Shown: positions 43,242-52,327 of the stretch, one piece after another | Numbering within the stretch: the stretch's first letter is position 1 | How the letters are laid out: the number at the start of each line of letters is the position of its first letter | Source of the DNA: Candidatus Marivariicella framensis | GTDB taxonomy: Bacteria; Bacteroidota; Bacteroidia; Flavobacteriales; Flavobacteriaceae | Length of the DNA: 64,000 nucleotides | Direction of reading: 5' to 3' | NCBI GenBank assembly: GCA_905182735.1 | Contig: CAJJCT010000008.1 | Span: 30,975-94,974, forward strand | Program-made: the position numbers and the translations under genes | The notes under the pieces: generated by a model | Database searches by the model: none | What the model saw: only the letters and a program-made list of their open reading frames with translations | Told to the model about the DNA's origin: nothing

Positions 43242-44465
43242 TTAATTTTTTGAACTATATTCGAAATTCTCTAATTTAAAGTTTGGAAGAGCAGATAATA
43301 GGTGGTCAAAAATATCAGAAACAATACTCTCGTAAATAGACCAATCTTTATCAGTTATAAAAGCATAAATTTCCAAAGGAATCCCTGTTGGAGTTGGGGC
43401 TAGTTGTCTACACATAATAGTCATGTTTTTATTTACTTTGGAGTGCTGGTCTAAATATTCTTTTATATAAGCTCTGAATAATCCAATATTCGTAAGATTT
43501 CTGCCGTTAATTAATTTAACTTTATTTGTTTTCAATGAATTGTTATGTGTTTTAATTTCTTTTTCTCTATTACTTATGAAGGAACTTATCAGTTCTATTT
43601 TTTTTAAAGGTTCAATTTCTTGATCATTCAAAAACTTAATGGAACTGGCTTTAACAAGAATTGCTCTTTTTATTCTTCTTCCATCAGAATCACTCATCCC
43701 TCTCCAGTTAGTAAAAGAATCTGATATAAGCTTGTATGTAGGAATTGTGGTAATTGTATTATCAAAATTTTGAATTTTTACTGTAGAAAGACTTATGGAT
43801 ATTACATCTCCATCTCCATTTGAGTTATTCATTGTGATCCAATCACCTATTCTAACAGTATCATTTATTGTGATCTGAATACTAGCAACAAAACCTAATA
43901 AAGTATCTTTAAAAATAAGAAGAATGACTGCCGATAGAGCTCCAAGTGTAGTTAGAAAAACACCAACTTCCTTCCCTGTAAGTAAGGATAAAATTATAAT
44001 TCCACCAATGAACCAAATAAAAATCATAAAAACTTGAAGGTAGCTTTCCAGGGGTTTATCTTTCAAGACAGTATATTTTCTTAGTTGATCTGTAACAGAT
44101 TTTAAAAACCCTCGTATTATTAGAATACCAAGAAATGCAGTGATTGCTTCTAACACATTAGAACTGAAAATGGATAACTTTGGAAAGTTATATAATACTT
44201 GAGGTAATTGAACTATTAAAAAAAATAAAGGAGGGAGATATCCCAAAAGAGATGGAATTTTATTTTTAATGAGAGAATCATCAAAATCTGAACTGGTTCT
44301 ATTAGCGATTTGACTAAATAGTCTTTTGATGATATTTCTGGATAGAAATGAAAGTAAGAGTGTTGTAGATGCAATTATAAAAACAACACATGTGAAGCTC
44401 AGGAAGTTTGATAATGAATTATTTAGACCTTGAGTTTTAAAAAGTTCGAAAAAAAATAAGTACAT
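43242..44465 (-). CDS. MscS-family mechanosensitive ion channel
   Basis: 407 residues. Five N-terminal hydrophobic helices precede the pore-lining helix and beta domain (ALSAVILLIFKDTLLGFVAS; INDTVRIGDWITM), a typical MscS signature. The C-terminal cytosolic vestibule is larger than in E. coli MscS (286 residues), closer to YbdG. It opens under membrane tension to release solutes during osmotic down-shock. No regulatory site seen. Confidence 0.9.
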   Translation of the reverse strand: MYLFFFELFKTQGLNNSLSNFLSFTCVVFIIASTTLLLSFLSRNIIKRLFSQIANRTSSDFDDSLIKNKIPSLLGYLPPLFFLIVQLPQVLYNFPKLSIFSSNVLEAITAFLGILIIRGFLKSVTDQLRKYTVLKDKPLESYLQVFMIFIWFIGGIIILSLLTGKEVGVFLTTLGALSAVILLIFKDTLLGFVASIQITINDTVRIGDWITMNNSNGDGDVISISLSTVKIQNFDNTITTIPTYKLISDSFTNWRGMSDSDGRRIKRAILVKASSIKFLNDQEIEPLKKIELISSFISNREKEIKTHNNSLKTNKVKLINGRNLTNIGLFRAYIKEYLDQHSKVNKNMTIMCRQLAPTPTGIPLEIYAFITDKDWSIYESIVSDIFDHLLSALPNFKLENFEYSSKN

Positions 44466-44484
44466 AATTAAAGTTTAAATTTTC

Positions 44485-45927
44485 TTATTTATTAGCCAAT
44501 ATATTAGCTATTTTTTTAATTTCTATAATTAATTCTTTTAAATGACCAACATTAGTAGATGGGTTTAATAAAACAACCCTTAAATATCTAATTCCATTCA
44601 TTTCACAAGATGTTATATAGAAATATTTATTATTTATTATCTGATATCTGAGTTTCAATTGAAATTCATCTTCTTTGGAGAATTTAATATATTTAAAACA
44701 TAAAATATTACTTTGGGGTCTATACGGAACCTCAAAATCAGAATCTTTTATTAAAATATCATAAAAGTTGTTGCATAAATCAAAAGTGTAATCAATAAAA
44801 CACTCGATAGCTTTTTCTCCTTCTATTGCAAATGCCCAAAATAATTTAGTGCCGAGTGCAGACTTTGTACATTCAATTGTATAAGCCATTGAATCCATTC
44901 CAACTACTTCATTGTTGTGAAAAACATAGGAGCCTTTTTGTTGAAAAGCTCCTGCTTGATATTTAAAGTCTTTAAAAATAACGGCTGTACAAAGAGCCGG
45001 CACTCTCATCATTTTATGTGCATCCCATATTAGAGATGTCGCTTTTTCAATTCCTTTAACTAGTTTTTTGTTTTTATTACTGACTAATGCAGCTGCTCCA
45101 TGTGCTCCATCAACATGAAACCAAATATTATTTTTTTCACAAAAATCACCCATTAGATCTATGGGGTCAAATAAACCAGTTGAAGTAGCACAAGCATTAG
45201 CAATTAGACACATTACTTTTTTTCCTTGAGCAATCAGTTTTTTGTATATAGGTTCAAGCTTACTTACATCAATGATTTCATTCTCATCTACAGGAATGGG
45301 TACAAATGACTTTTTACCTAACCCAAGAATTGATAATGATCTTAATATTGAATAATGAGCTGATGCTGAACCCATAACTACTAAATCTGATGGATTACCA
45401 TAGTTCCAGGAGTCTGGACTAATAGATGATCTTGCAGCAGTTAAAGCAGTTAGGTTTGCTACCGACCCTCCATGGGTTAATACTCCACTTGGATGCCCCA
45501 TTTCAAATTTAAAATCATAATAATCTCTATCTTCTAACCAACCTAGTTTATCTAACATCCAATTAATCATAAATCCTTCACAAGTACTTCCTGCAGGCCC
45601 CATCTCATATAAAGAACTTGGATTATTTATTGTTCCATGAATTAATTCAGGTATCCCTGCTAAATCATGAGGGACAGGAACTTGATGCCCCATGTAATGA
45701 GGGTGATTAAGGTGGTTAGTGTTGTCAAGATAGTTTGTCACAAAATCTAAAATATCTTCAGAAGACTTGAACCCTAGTTTAAGTCGTTCTTTAAGTTTTA
45801 ATTTTTTTGCAATTAATTCTGGAACTCTTTGATTTAAAGTACTTGTTTTTTTATTAACACTGTCATTGATATGATTTTCCAAAATTCTCCCAACATCTGC
45901 AATCGTTTTTTGGGTCTTTACTTTCAT
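44485..45927 (-). CDS. PLP-dependent amino acid decarboxylase (group II)
   Basis: 480 residues, group II decarboxylase fold. Landmarks: SVANLTALTAAR, the PLP stacking region WFHVDGAHGAAAL and the Schiff-base lysine K305 in IWDAHKMMRVP. Family members decarboxylate aromatic amino acids, glutamate or diaminobutyrate. The substrate cannot be called; nearby kynureninase makes an aromatic substrate possible but not shown. It sits between the MscS and MFS genes on the same strand. Confidence 0.88.
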   Translation of the reverse strand: MKVKTQKTIADVGRILENHINDSVNKKTSTLNQRVPELIAKKLKLKERLKLGFKSSEDILDFVTNYLDNTNHLNHPHYMGHQVPVPHDLAGIPELIHGTINNPSSLYEMGPAGSTCEGFMINWMLDKLGWLEDRDYYDFKFEMGHPSGVLTHGGSVANLTALTAARSSISPDSWNYGNPSDLVVMGSASAHYSILRSLSILGLGKKSFVPIPVDENEIIDVSKLEPIYKKLIAQGKKVMCLIANACATSTGLFDPIDLMGDFCEKNNIWFHVDGAHGAAALVSNKNKKLVKGIEKATSLIWDAHKMMRVPALCTAVIFKDFKYQAGAFQQKGSYVFHNNEVVGMDSMAYTIECTKSALGTKLFWAFAIEGEKAIECFIDYTFDLCNNFYDILIKDSDFEVPYRPQSNILCFKYIKFSKEDEFQLKLRYQIINNKYFYITSCEMNGIRYLRVVLLNPSTNVGHLKELIIEIKKIANILANK

Positions 45928-46006
45928 TAGATAAATGTTTTGAGTAAATATAGTTTAAAACCAAAAAAGTTTAAAAATATGGAGGATTAAATATGATTAA
46001 TAAGCT

Positions 46007-47320
46007 TTAAGTTTTTAATATTTTTACACTTAATTTTTCCAGAGTGATATTATTTGTTTCTGGCATTAAAAATATTACAAATAAATATTGGAAAATCATA
46101 AACGCTGCAAAGCATATAAAGATATAACCAGGATTACTTAATTCTGAAAGTAACGAAGGCATAAACAAAGTAATAAGTGAAGCTAAAATCCAATGAACAG
46201 AACATCCAAATGACTGTCCTTTAGCACGAAGGTGATTGGGAAAAATTTCAGATATGAATACCCATATTACTGCTCCTTGACCTACTGCATGTGAGGCTAT
46301 AAAAATAAATAAAAATAGAGGTATATAAATTCCTTTCCAGCTTAACAAAAAAGAGACACCTATCATTGTCAGAGAAAATATATATCCAATTGAACCGATT
46401 TTAAGAAGTGTTCTTCGACCTGTTCTATCGATCATATACATTCCAAGTAAAGTGAAGATAAGATTAATTATTCCAATGCCAATACTGCTTAAAAAAGCTG
46501 AATCTGATTTAAGCCCTGCTACCTCAAATATCCTTGGAGCATAATATAAAAAGGCGTTTATACCTGATAGTTGGTTGAAAAACGATATTAAAAAAGCAAG
46601 AATAAGAGGCTTAATGTATTTTAACGAAAACAATCTGTCGTTTACGTTTACAGAACTTATAATATTATTAAGTTCTGAATCATTAAGTTTTCTACCATTG
46701 AGTTCTTTAAAGATTTCATTTGCCAATGAAGGATTTTTATTTGACATTAACAACCATCTTGGACTATATGGAATGTTCATTATTCCTAAAAGATAAATTA
46801 AGGCAGGAATAGATTCAATTCCCACCATCCATCTCCATGGTTCATTGCCAAAACTTTGCAAACTATAATTTGAAACATATGCTATTAATATTCCAAACAC
46901 GATATTAAATTGATAAAGAGCCACAAGCCTGCCTCTTTTTGATGGTGGAGCAATCTCGGAAATATAAGTTGGACCAGCTATTGTTGAAGCTCCAACACCA
47001 ATGCCACCAATAAATCTAAAGAATGAAAACATAAAAGGATTTGTTGAAATTCCTGATCCAATTGATGAAATTAAATATAAAACACCAATTAAAATAAGTG
47101 TTTTTTTCCTTCCCCATTTATCACAAGGATAACTTGCGAACAATGCTCCAATAACAGTTCCCCATAGAGCCATTGACATTACTATTGATCCATGAAATAA
47201 GTCTGAAGTATTCCATAGTTTTTGTAATTCTTGATCAGCTCCTGAAATGACAACAGTATCAAAACCAAATAGAAAACCAGCTAATGCAGCTACTATTGAA
47301 ACTCTATAAAGTTTAGACAT
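46007..47320 (-). CDS. MFS sugar porter (XylE-like)
   Basis: 437 residues, 12 transmembrane helices. Sugar-porter signatures are clear: GFLFGFDTVVISGA in helix 1, DKWGRKK in loop 2-3, the PTYISEIAPPSKRGRL motif, and MPETNNITLE near the C-terminus. These are H+/sugar symporters. The most likely substrates are xylose, glucose or similar sugars. It is 9 bp downstream of alkB on the same strand. Confidence 0.92.
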   Translation of the reverse strand: MSKLYRVSIVAALAGFLFGFDTVVISGADQELQKLWNTSDLFHGSIVMSMALWGTVIGALFASYPCDKWGRKKTLILIGVLYLISSIGSGISTNPFMFSFFRFIGGIGVGASTIAGPTYISEIAPPSKRGRLVALYQFNIVFGILIAYVSNYSLQSFGNEPWRWMVGIESIPALIYLLGIMNIPYSPRWLLMSNKNPSLANEIFKELNGRKLNDSELNNIISSVNVNDRLFSLKYIKPLILAFLISFFNQLSGINAFLYYAPRIFEVAGLKSDSAFLSSIGIGIINLIFTLLGMYMIDRTGRRTLLKIGSIGYIFSLTMIGVSFLLSWKGIYIPLFLFIFIASHAVGQGAVIWVFISEIFPNHLRAKGQSFGCSVHWILASLITLFMPSLLSELSNPGYIFICFAAFMIFQYLFVIFLMPETNNITLEKLSVKILKT

Positions 47321-47328
47321 ATTATTAT

Positions 47329-48363
47329 TTAAACGACCTTCAGTCTTGGGTTAATTATTTTGAACCACAGTGGAGGAACTAATGCAAGTAAAATAGAAGT
47401 AGGATATCCAAAGGGAAGTTGTGGACTATTCTTTTTGTTTTCTAAAATTTGATATTTTTTTGAAGATTTAAAATGATGATCACTATGTCTTGTAAGCTCA
47501 TACAGAACTATTCTTCCAATTAAATGATTTGAATTCCATGAATGATGTGTTTGAACTGTTTCATACCTGCCTGAGGATAGCTTTTTTCTTAACAAGCCAT
47601 AATGTTCTATATAATTAATAGTTTCTAAAAATAAAAACGCTTGAATCCCTAGGATAATAGCAAACAATAATCCGTAGAAATCAAAAAGGAGAAAGATTAC
47701 GCTTAAATAAGTTAACTGAATTATTATGTACCATAACATTTCATTTTGATAGGAAATAAATTTTTTTCCTTTTCTTTTTAAAATGTTTTTTTGAATTCTC
47801 CAGGCACTGATATATTGATTAAAGACAGATGTAATCCAAAAATTATATACACTTTGGTTAAACTTTGAAGTAGCAGGATCATCAGGTGTGGCAACATTTT
47901 TATGATGTCCAAAATTATGTTCTAAGTAGAAATGCATATAAAGACAAGGAAGGAGAAGTAATTTGGAAAGTGTTGTTTCAGTTTTAGATTTACGATGGCC
48001 TAATTCGTGAGCAACATTAATAGCATTAGTAGCTAGTAAGATTCCTAAAGATGATATAATACCAATCTTTTCATAAAACATTAATGATGTATTTGTTAAA
48101 TTATATAAACCACAAAACAATAAAAAAAACACAAAAGGAATGTTTAGGTAAAGTAAAACATCAAAAATATAATTTGATAATTTTTTCTTCTTTTGACTTT
48201 CATCATATGGAGCATCAAAATCTTTCATTATTAATTCCAAAATCGGAATAAAAATAAAAGCATATATAGGGGTTGTAAAGGTTAATATTCCATTTGAGAA
48301 AATTGCAACAAGTGCTGATAATGGAATTGTATAAGCAAATAAATATTTTAAATCGTCAAGCAT
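47329..48363 (-). CDS. alkB: Alkane 1-monooxygenase (AlkB family membrane hydroxylase)
   Basis: 344 residues, membrane-integral fatty-acid-hydroxylase fold. All the histidine boxes that hold the di-iron centre are present: H119-ELG-H123-R, E148-H-NFG-HH154, the NYIEHYGL signature (about 250-257) and LTRH293-SD-HH297. The NYxEHYG and H-boxes place it in the AlkB/XylM group, which hydroxylates terminal methyl groups of alkanes or alkyl side chains with O2. No rubredoxin gene is adjacent. The substrate (medium-chain alkane or other) is open. Transcribed after kynU and before the MFS gene. Confidence 0.9.
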   Translation of the reverse strand: MLDDLKYLFAYTIPLSALVAIFSNGILTFTTPIYAFIFIPILELIMKDFDAPYDESQKKKKLSNYIFDVLLYLNIPFVFFLLFCGLYNLTNTSLMFYEKIGIISSLGILLATNAINVAHELGHRKSKTETTLSKLLLLPCLYMHFYLEHNFGHHKNVATPDDPATSKFNQSVYNFWITSVFNQYISAWRIQKNILKRKGKKFISYQNEMLWYIIIQLTYLSVIFLLFDFYGLLFAIILGIQAFLFLETINYIEHYGLLRKKLSSGRYETVQTHHSWNSNHLIGRIVLYELTRHSDHHFKSSKKYQILENKKNSPQLPFGYPTSILLALVPPLWFKIINPRLKVV

Positions 48364-48412
48364 TAATCTACTCTTTAATTTAATGTGAATATAATTAATT
48401 TAGTACAATGAT

Positions 48413-49672
48413 TTAGGTAACTCTTGGTCTTTCCTTTGAATATTTTAAATATTCTTTATTTTTAACTATTTCAGCAAGTTTAAAAACTGTTTTTGTTAGA
48501 TCTTCAAATGATGTGTATAATGGAGAAATTCCTAATCTTATGTACTTAGGTGGTCGATAATCTGGAATAATTTTAATTGTTCCTGTCTGGAGAGATTTGC
48601 ATATTCTCCAAGATTCAGAATGAGAAATTGAAATATGGGAACCTCTATTTAAGCAATTGACTGGACTTTCAAGTTTAAAACCTAATGGTATTAAAAACTT
48701 GATAATCAAATTTTTTAAATATTCAGATTGCTTTTTGCTTTTAGCTTCAATAGATTTAATCCCTGCTTTTAAAACCAGATCAACACCTATTTCGATTGGA
48801 GTTATTGAAAGTATACTAGGCGTTCCATTTGAAAATCTTTTAATCCCTTTATCTTGATCAAAATCTTCTGAAAAAGAAAATGGATTTGAATGCCCAAACC
48901 ACCCATTAATCGGATTTTGTAATGATTTTAAAAGATCTGTTTTGATATAAAGGTAAGCCGGAGATCCAGGTCCACCATTCAAAAATTTATATGTGCATCC
49001 AACAGCAACATGAGTATTTGTTTTTTTTAAATCTATGTGAACTACTCCAGCCGCATGACTTAGATCCCAAACTATTATGCTATTATGACTTAACGCCCAG
49101 TTATTTAGCTCTTTCATTGGGTAAATCCAAGAACTTTTATATGAAACAAGGCTTAAACATATGATTCCGGGTTTGTTTTTTATTGAGTTTTTTAACATTT
49201 CAAGATTAGCTTCAATATCAGATTCATAATCAACTATAACCGAAGTAGGTCCTTTTTTTTCCTTGCAAATTCCATTTATAATATATAAATCAGAGGGGAA
49301 GTTTAAATTATCAGAAATAAAGTGATGTTTGTATTTATTAGAATTTAATAAAGAAGATAAAACTTGATATAAATAAACTGAAGTAGATTCTCCAATAATT
49401 ATTTCATTTTTAGAGGCATTAAAAAGTTTTTCTAGCTTACATGACACCCTGTCTACCATTTCCAGCCAGGAATCATTCCAACCTCTGATTAAGCTATTTC
49501 CCCACTCATTTTCTACTACGTTTTTTATTTTTATTTTTGATAATATTGGAAGTTTGCCTAATGAATTTCCATCAAGATAAATTTCATTATTATTATTAAT
49601 AAATTCTTTTTTAAAATTTTTTAATTGATCATTTTGATCAAGTTTTTGAGAAAGTTTTATTTCTGTATTCAT
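48413..49672 (-). CDS. kynU: Kynureninase
   Basis: 419 residues, PLP class V fold. The Schiff-base lysine is K229 in CTYKFLNGGPGSP, preceded by VWDLSHAAGVVHI. The length and ends (LDGNSLGKLP; RLGISPLYTSFEDL) match kynureninase, which cuts kynurenine to anthranilate plus alanine, or hydroxykynurenine to hydroxyanthranilate. The other tryptophan-catabolic genes are not in this window. It is divergent from the secreted protein gene at 49736. Confidence 0.92.
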   Translation of the reverse strand: MNTEIKLSQKLDQNDQLKNFKKEFINNNNEIYLDGNSLGKLPILSKIKIKNVVENEWGNSLIRGWNDSWLEMVDRVSCKLEKLFNASKNEIIIGESTSVYLYQVLSSLLNSNKYKHHFISDNLNFPSDLYIINGICKEKKGPTSVIVDYESDIEANLEMLKNSIKNKPGIICLSLVSYKSSWIYPMKELNNWALSHNSIIVWDLSHAAGVVHIDLKKTNTHVAVGCTYKFLNGGPGSPAYLYIKTDLLKSLQNPINGWFGHSNPFSFSEDFDQDKGIKRFSNGTPSILSITPIEIGVDLVLKAGIKSIEAKSKKQSEYLKNLIIKFLIPLGFKLESPVNCLNRGSHISISHSESWRICKSLQTGTIKIIPDYRPPKYIRLGISPLYTSFEDLTKTVFKLAEIVKNKEYLKYSKERPRVT

Positions 49673-49735
49673 GTTTTAAAAATAATATAAAAATTGATAA
49701 TTAAAATTTTAAATAATTCATTTATATTAGTTAGG

Positions 49736-50311
49736 ATGTATTATAAGTTTTCTAATTTTATTTTAATTTTTTTCTTGTTTAAATTTTGTTTTTCACAAGA
49801 GACTTTTTCTCAATCAAGAAATGAAAAAAACATAGCTAAATATTTACTAAAGTTTAACAACCCTAAATGGCTTAAAATCAGTAATGAAAAAGCTTACTTT
49901 AAACATTACATTTCATCATCTCCAAGTAGAGTTTCAACAACATCAAATGACCAAGTTGGAAGATTAAATAACGGCCAATCAAAGACACAAAAATTTTTAT
50001 ATAATAAATCAGGTTATGATTATGATAGACTTGAAAAAAAAATAATACAAGTCGCTCTCTTTAAACCTAGAATTAAAATATTAGAAATTGATTTATTTGC
50101 AAATTGCAAGGGAAATTCAATTGATAATTATGATAAACTGAACAACTCATTTATCTCATTTCAGGGAGTCTCATCATTATTTATTGATGAAAATCAACTA
50201 AATCAGTTAAGAAAAATAAATACTCAATCTAACTTTATTAAAAATATAAAAGTTTCTGATCAAATTATAATGGATAATTTAAGTAGAATAATTAATCAAA
50301 TATGTAAATGA
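49736..50311 (+). CDS. Secreted protein of unknown function upstream of the PqqB-like gene
   Basis: I start at ATG 49736 (MYYKFSNFILIFFLFKFCFS), 191 residues; an earlier in-frame TTG at 49694 only adds residues before a clean signal peptide. The mature protein is basic and rich in S, N and K, with no recognisable domain. It overlaps the next gene by 4 bp (ATGA), so the two are probably co-translated and may work together outside the cytoplasm. Confidence 0.6.
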   Translation: MYYKFSNFILIFFLFKFCFSQETFSQSRNEKNIAKYLLKFNNPKWLKISNEKAYFKHYISSSPSRVSTTSNDQVGRLNNGQSKTQKFLYNKSGYDYDRLEKKIIQVALFKPRIKILEIDLFANCKGNSIDNYDKLNNSFISFQGVSSLFIDENQLNQLRKINTQSNFIKNIKVSDQIIMDNLSRIINQICK

Positions 50312-51204
50312 AAAAAACATTACTTGTATTCCTTTTGATTTCTGAATTATTAATATCCCAAAAAACTAGTATTATCACAGTTTTAGGTACTGTCCAAGAT
50401 GGTGGTTTGCCTCATATCGGATGTGAGAAAAAATGCTGTAATAATTCATCCTCTGATTTAAAAGTAACATCTCTCGGATTATCATTACCAGACAATGAGG
50501 GTTTTTATTTATTTGAAGCATCTCCTGATTTTTCAGATCAATTAAATTATATGAATACTAAATATAAATCTTCTTTTAATGGAGTATTTTTAACACATGC
50601 CCATATTGGCCATTATACAGGTTTAATGTATTTAGGAAAAGAAGCATTAGGAGCTAAAAATACTCCGGTATATGCAATGAGTCGAATGTCAAATTTCTTA
50701 ATCAAGAATGGCCCTTGGTCTCAATTAGTATCACAATCAAACATAGAGTTAATTAACTTGAATAATGATCAATCTTATAATATTTCAGATGATATAAGTG
50801 TTAAACCTGTCCTTGTTCCACATAGAGATGAGTTTTCTGAAACAGTTGGTTATTACATTTATGGTTCTCAAAAAACAGCTTTTTTTCTTCCAGACATTGA
50901 TAAATGGAGTAGTTGGCCAACTTCATTAAAAAAAATAGTTAAGAGTACAGATTTTTTATTCATAGACGCAACTTTTTATGACAATTCCGAAATTAATTAC
51001 AGGCCAGTTGAGAGTATTCCGCATCCATTTGTAATTGAAACTATGAAAACTTTAAAATCACTTTCAAAAAAGGACAAGAATAAAATTTTCTTCATTCACA
51101 TGAATCATACTAATCCTATGCTTGATCCAAATAGCGACATAGCGTTAAGAGTTATACGAGAAGGTTATAATATTGCAAAAATTGGACAAACTTTTGAGCT
51201 TTAG
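50308..51204 (+). CDS. MBL-fold metallo-hydrolase, PqqB-like, with signal peptide
   Basis: 298 residues with a signal-like leader (KKTLLVFLLISELLIS). The start of the mature part, VLGTVQDGGLPHIGC, is the hallmark of PqqB-type MBL proteins; the metal site region LTHAHIGHYTGL carries His residues in place of the usual HxHxDH, and LVPHRDEF and IHMNHTNP continue the fold. No other pqq genes are near, so a role in PQQ synthesis is doubtful. It is more likely a periplasmic hydrolase related to PqqB. Confidence 0.82.
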   Translation: MKKTLLVFLLISELLISQKTSIITVLGTVQDGGLPHIGCEKKCCNNSSSDLKVTSLGLSLPDNEGFYLFEASPDFSDQLNYMNTKYKSSFNGVFLTHAHIGHYTGLMYLGKEALGAKNTPVYAMSRMSNFLIKNGPWSQLVSQSNIELINLNNDQSYNISDDISVKPVLVPHRDEFSETVGYYIYGSQKTAFFLPDIDKWSSWPTSLKKIVKSTDFLFIDATFYDNSEINYRPVESIPHPFVIETMKTLKSLSKKDKNKIFFIHMNHTNPMLDPNSDIALRVIREGYNIAKIGQTFEL

Positions 51205-51225
51205 AAGTTAATAGAATTATATTTG
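51192..51225 (+). promoter_or_regulatory. Promoter of the ferredoxin-NADP reductase gene
   Basis: TTTTG (51192-51196) and TATATTTG (51218-51225) are separated by 21 bp, matching the Bacteroidota -33/-7 pattern. The -33 part lies inside the last codons of the PqqB-like gene. The -7 box ends 25 bp before the ATG. Confidence 0.6.
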
Positions 51226-51250
51226 CAAAAATATTTTATATCAAACATAG

Positions 51251-52264
51251 ATGATTAAAACTGATATCATAATTATAGGTGCAGGACCTGTTGGTCTTTT
51301 TGCAGTTTTTGAAGCTGGTTTAATGAAGCTTAAGTGCCATCTAATTGATGCCATTCCCTTTCCTGGAGGTCAGTTGTCTGAAATATATCCCAAAAAACCT
51401 ATATACGATATCCCTGGATTTCCTTCTGTTTTAGCTGGAGAATTAGTAGATAACCTAATGGAACAAGCTAAACCATTTAAACCTGGATTCACACTTGGTG
51501 AAAGAGCTGAATCAATTTCTAGACAAGAAGATGGAAGTTTCATTGTTACTTCAAGTGAAGGGAAAAAACATAGAGCCCCAATTATTTTTATTGCAGGAGG
51601 TTTAGGTAGTTTTGAACCAAGAAAACCTAAAATAGATGATCTTGAAAAATATGAGAATAAAGGAGTTTATTATTTCGTTAAAGAACCAGCCTTTTTTCAA
51701 GAAAAAAAAATATTTATATCAGGAGGAGGAGATTCTGCATTAGATTGGGCAATTTATTTTGCAGAAATCTCAAAAATGTCAGTAGGTTTAATTCATAGAA
51801 GTGAATTTTTTAGAGGACATAAAGACTCCGTTGATAAAATCCATCATCTTAAGAAAATTGGTAAGATTGATTTGTATGCAAATTCAGAAGTTATTTCATT
51901 AAAAGGTGAAAATTCTTTAGAATCTATTTTGATTAAAGACAATGAAAAAAAAATAACTGAACTTTCTTTAGATTGTTGGTTACCACTATTTGGTCTTTCA
52001 CCTAAATTAGGTCCGATATCAAATTGGAATCTTGATATTGAAAAAAATGCTATTAAGGTTGACCATACAATGGATTATCAAACAAATATATCTGGTGTAT
52101 ATGCAATTGGAGATGTTAACACTTATCCAGGAAAACTTAAGTTGATTTTATGTGGATTTCACGAAGCTACCCTAGCTGTTCAATCTGCCTACAAAAAAAT
52201 AAATCCAAATAAAAAGGTGGTTTTGAAATATACTACAGTCCAGGGAATTCAGGGTTTTGATTAA
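51251..52264 (+). CDS. Ferredoxin--NADP(+) reductase, thioredoxin-reductase-like type
   Basis: 337 residues, two Rossmann domains. FAD motif IIIIGAGPVGLFAVFEAG, the family signature FPGGQLSEIYPKKPIYDIPGFP, NADPH motif IFISGGGDSALDWAI, and the C-terminal YAIGDVNTYPGK. The CxxC of thioredoxin reductase is absent, so it is the FNR type that moves electrons between NADPH and ferredoxin. It has its own promoter. It could supply reductive power to oxygenases such as AlkB (inference). Confidence 0.92.
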   Translation: MIKTDIIIIGAGPVGLFAVFEAGLMKLKCHLIDAIPFPGGQLSEIYPKKPIYDIPGFPSVLAGELVDNLMEQAKPFKPGFTLGERAESISRQEDGSFIVTSSEGKKHRAPIIFIAGGLGSFEPRKPKIDDLEKYENKGVYYFVKEPAFFQEKKIFISGGGDSALDWAIYFAEISKMSVGLIHRSEFFRGHKDSVDKIHHLKKIGKIDLYANSEVISLKGENSLESILIKDNEKKITELSLDCWLPLFGLSPKLGPISNWNLDIEKNAIKVDHTMDYQTNISGVYAIGDVNTYPGKLKLILCGFHEATLAVQSAYKKINPNKKVVLKYTTVQGIQGFD

Positions 52265-52327
52265 TTAGGTTTTATAACCTACAATCTTATTTTTTTATAA
52301 CTTGCAAAAAACAATTAAATTAAAATT

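Noticed and set aside
50308..51204. Assignment as true PqqB of the PQQ pathway
   Set aside because: No pqqA, C, D or E nearby and a signal peptide is present, which PqqB does not need.
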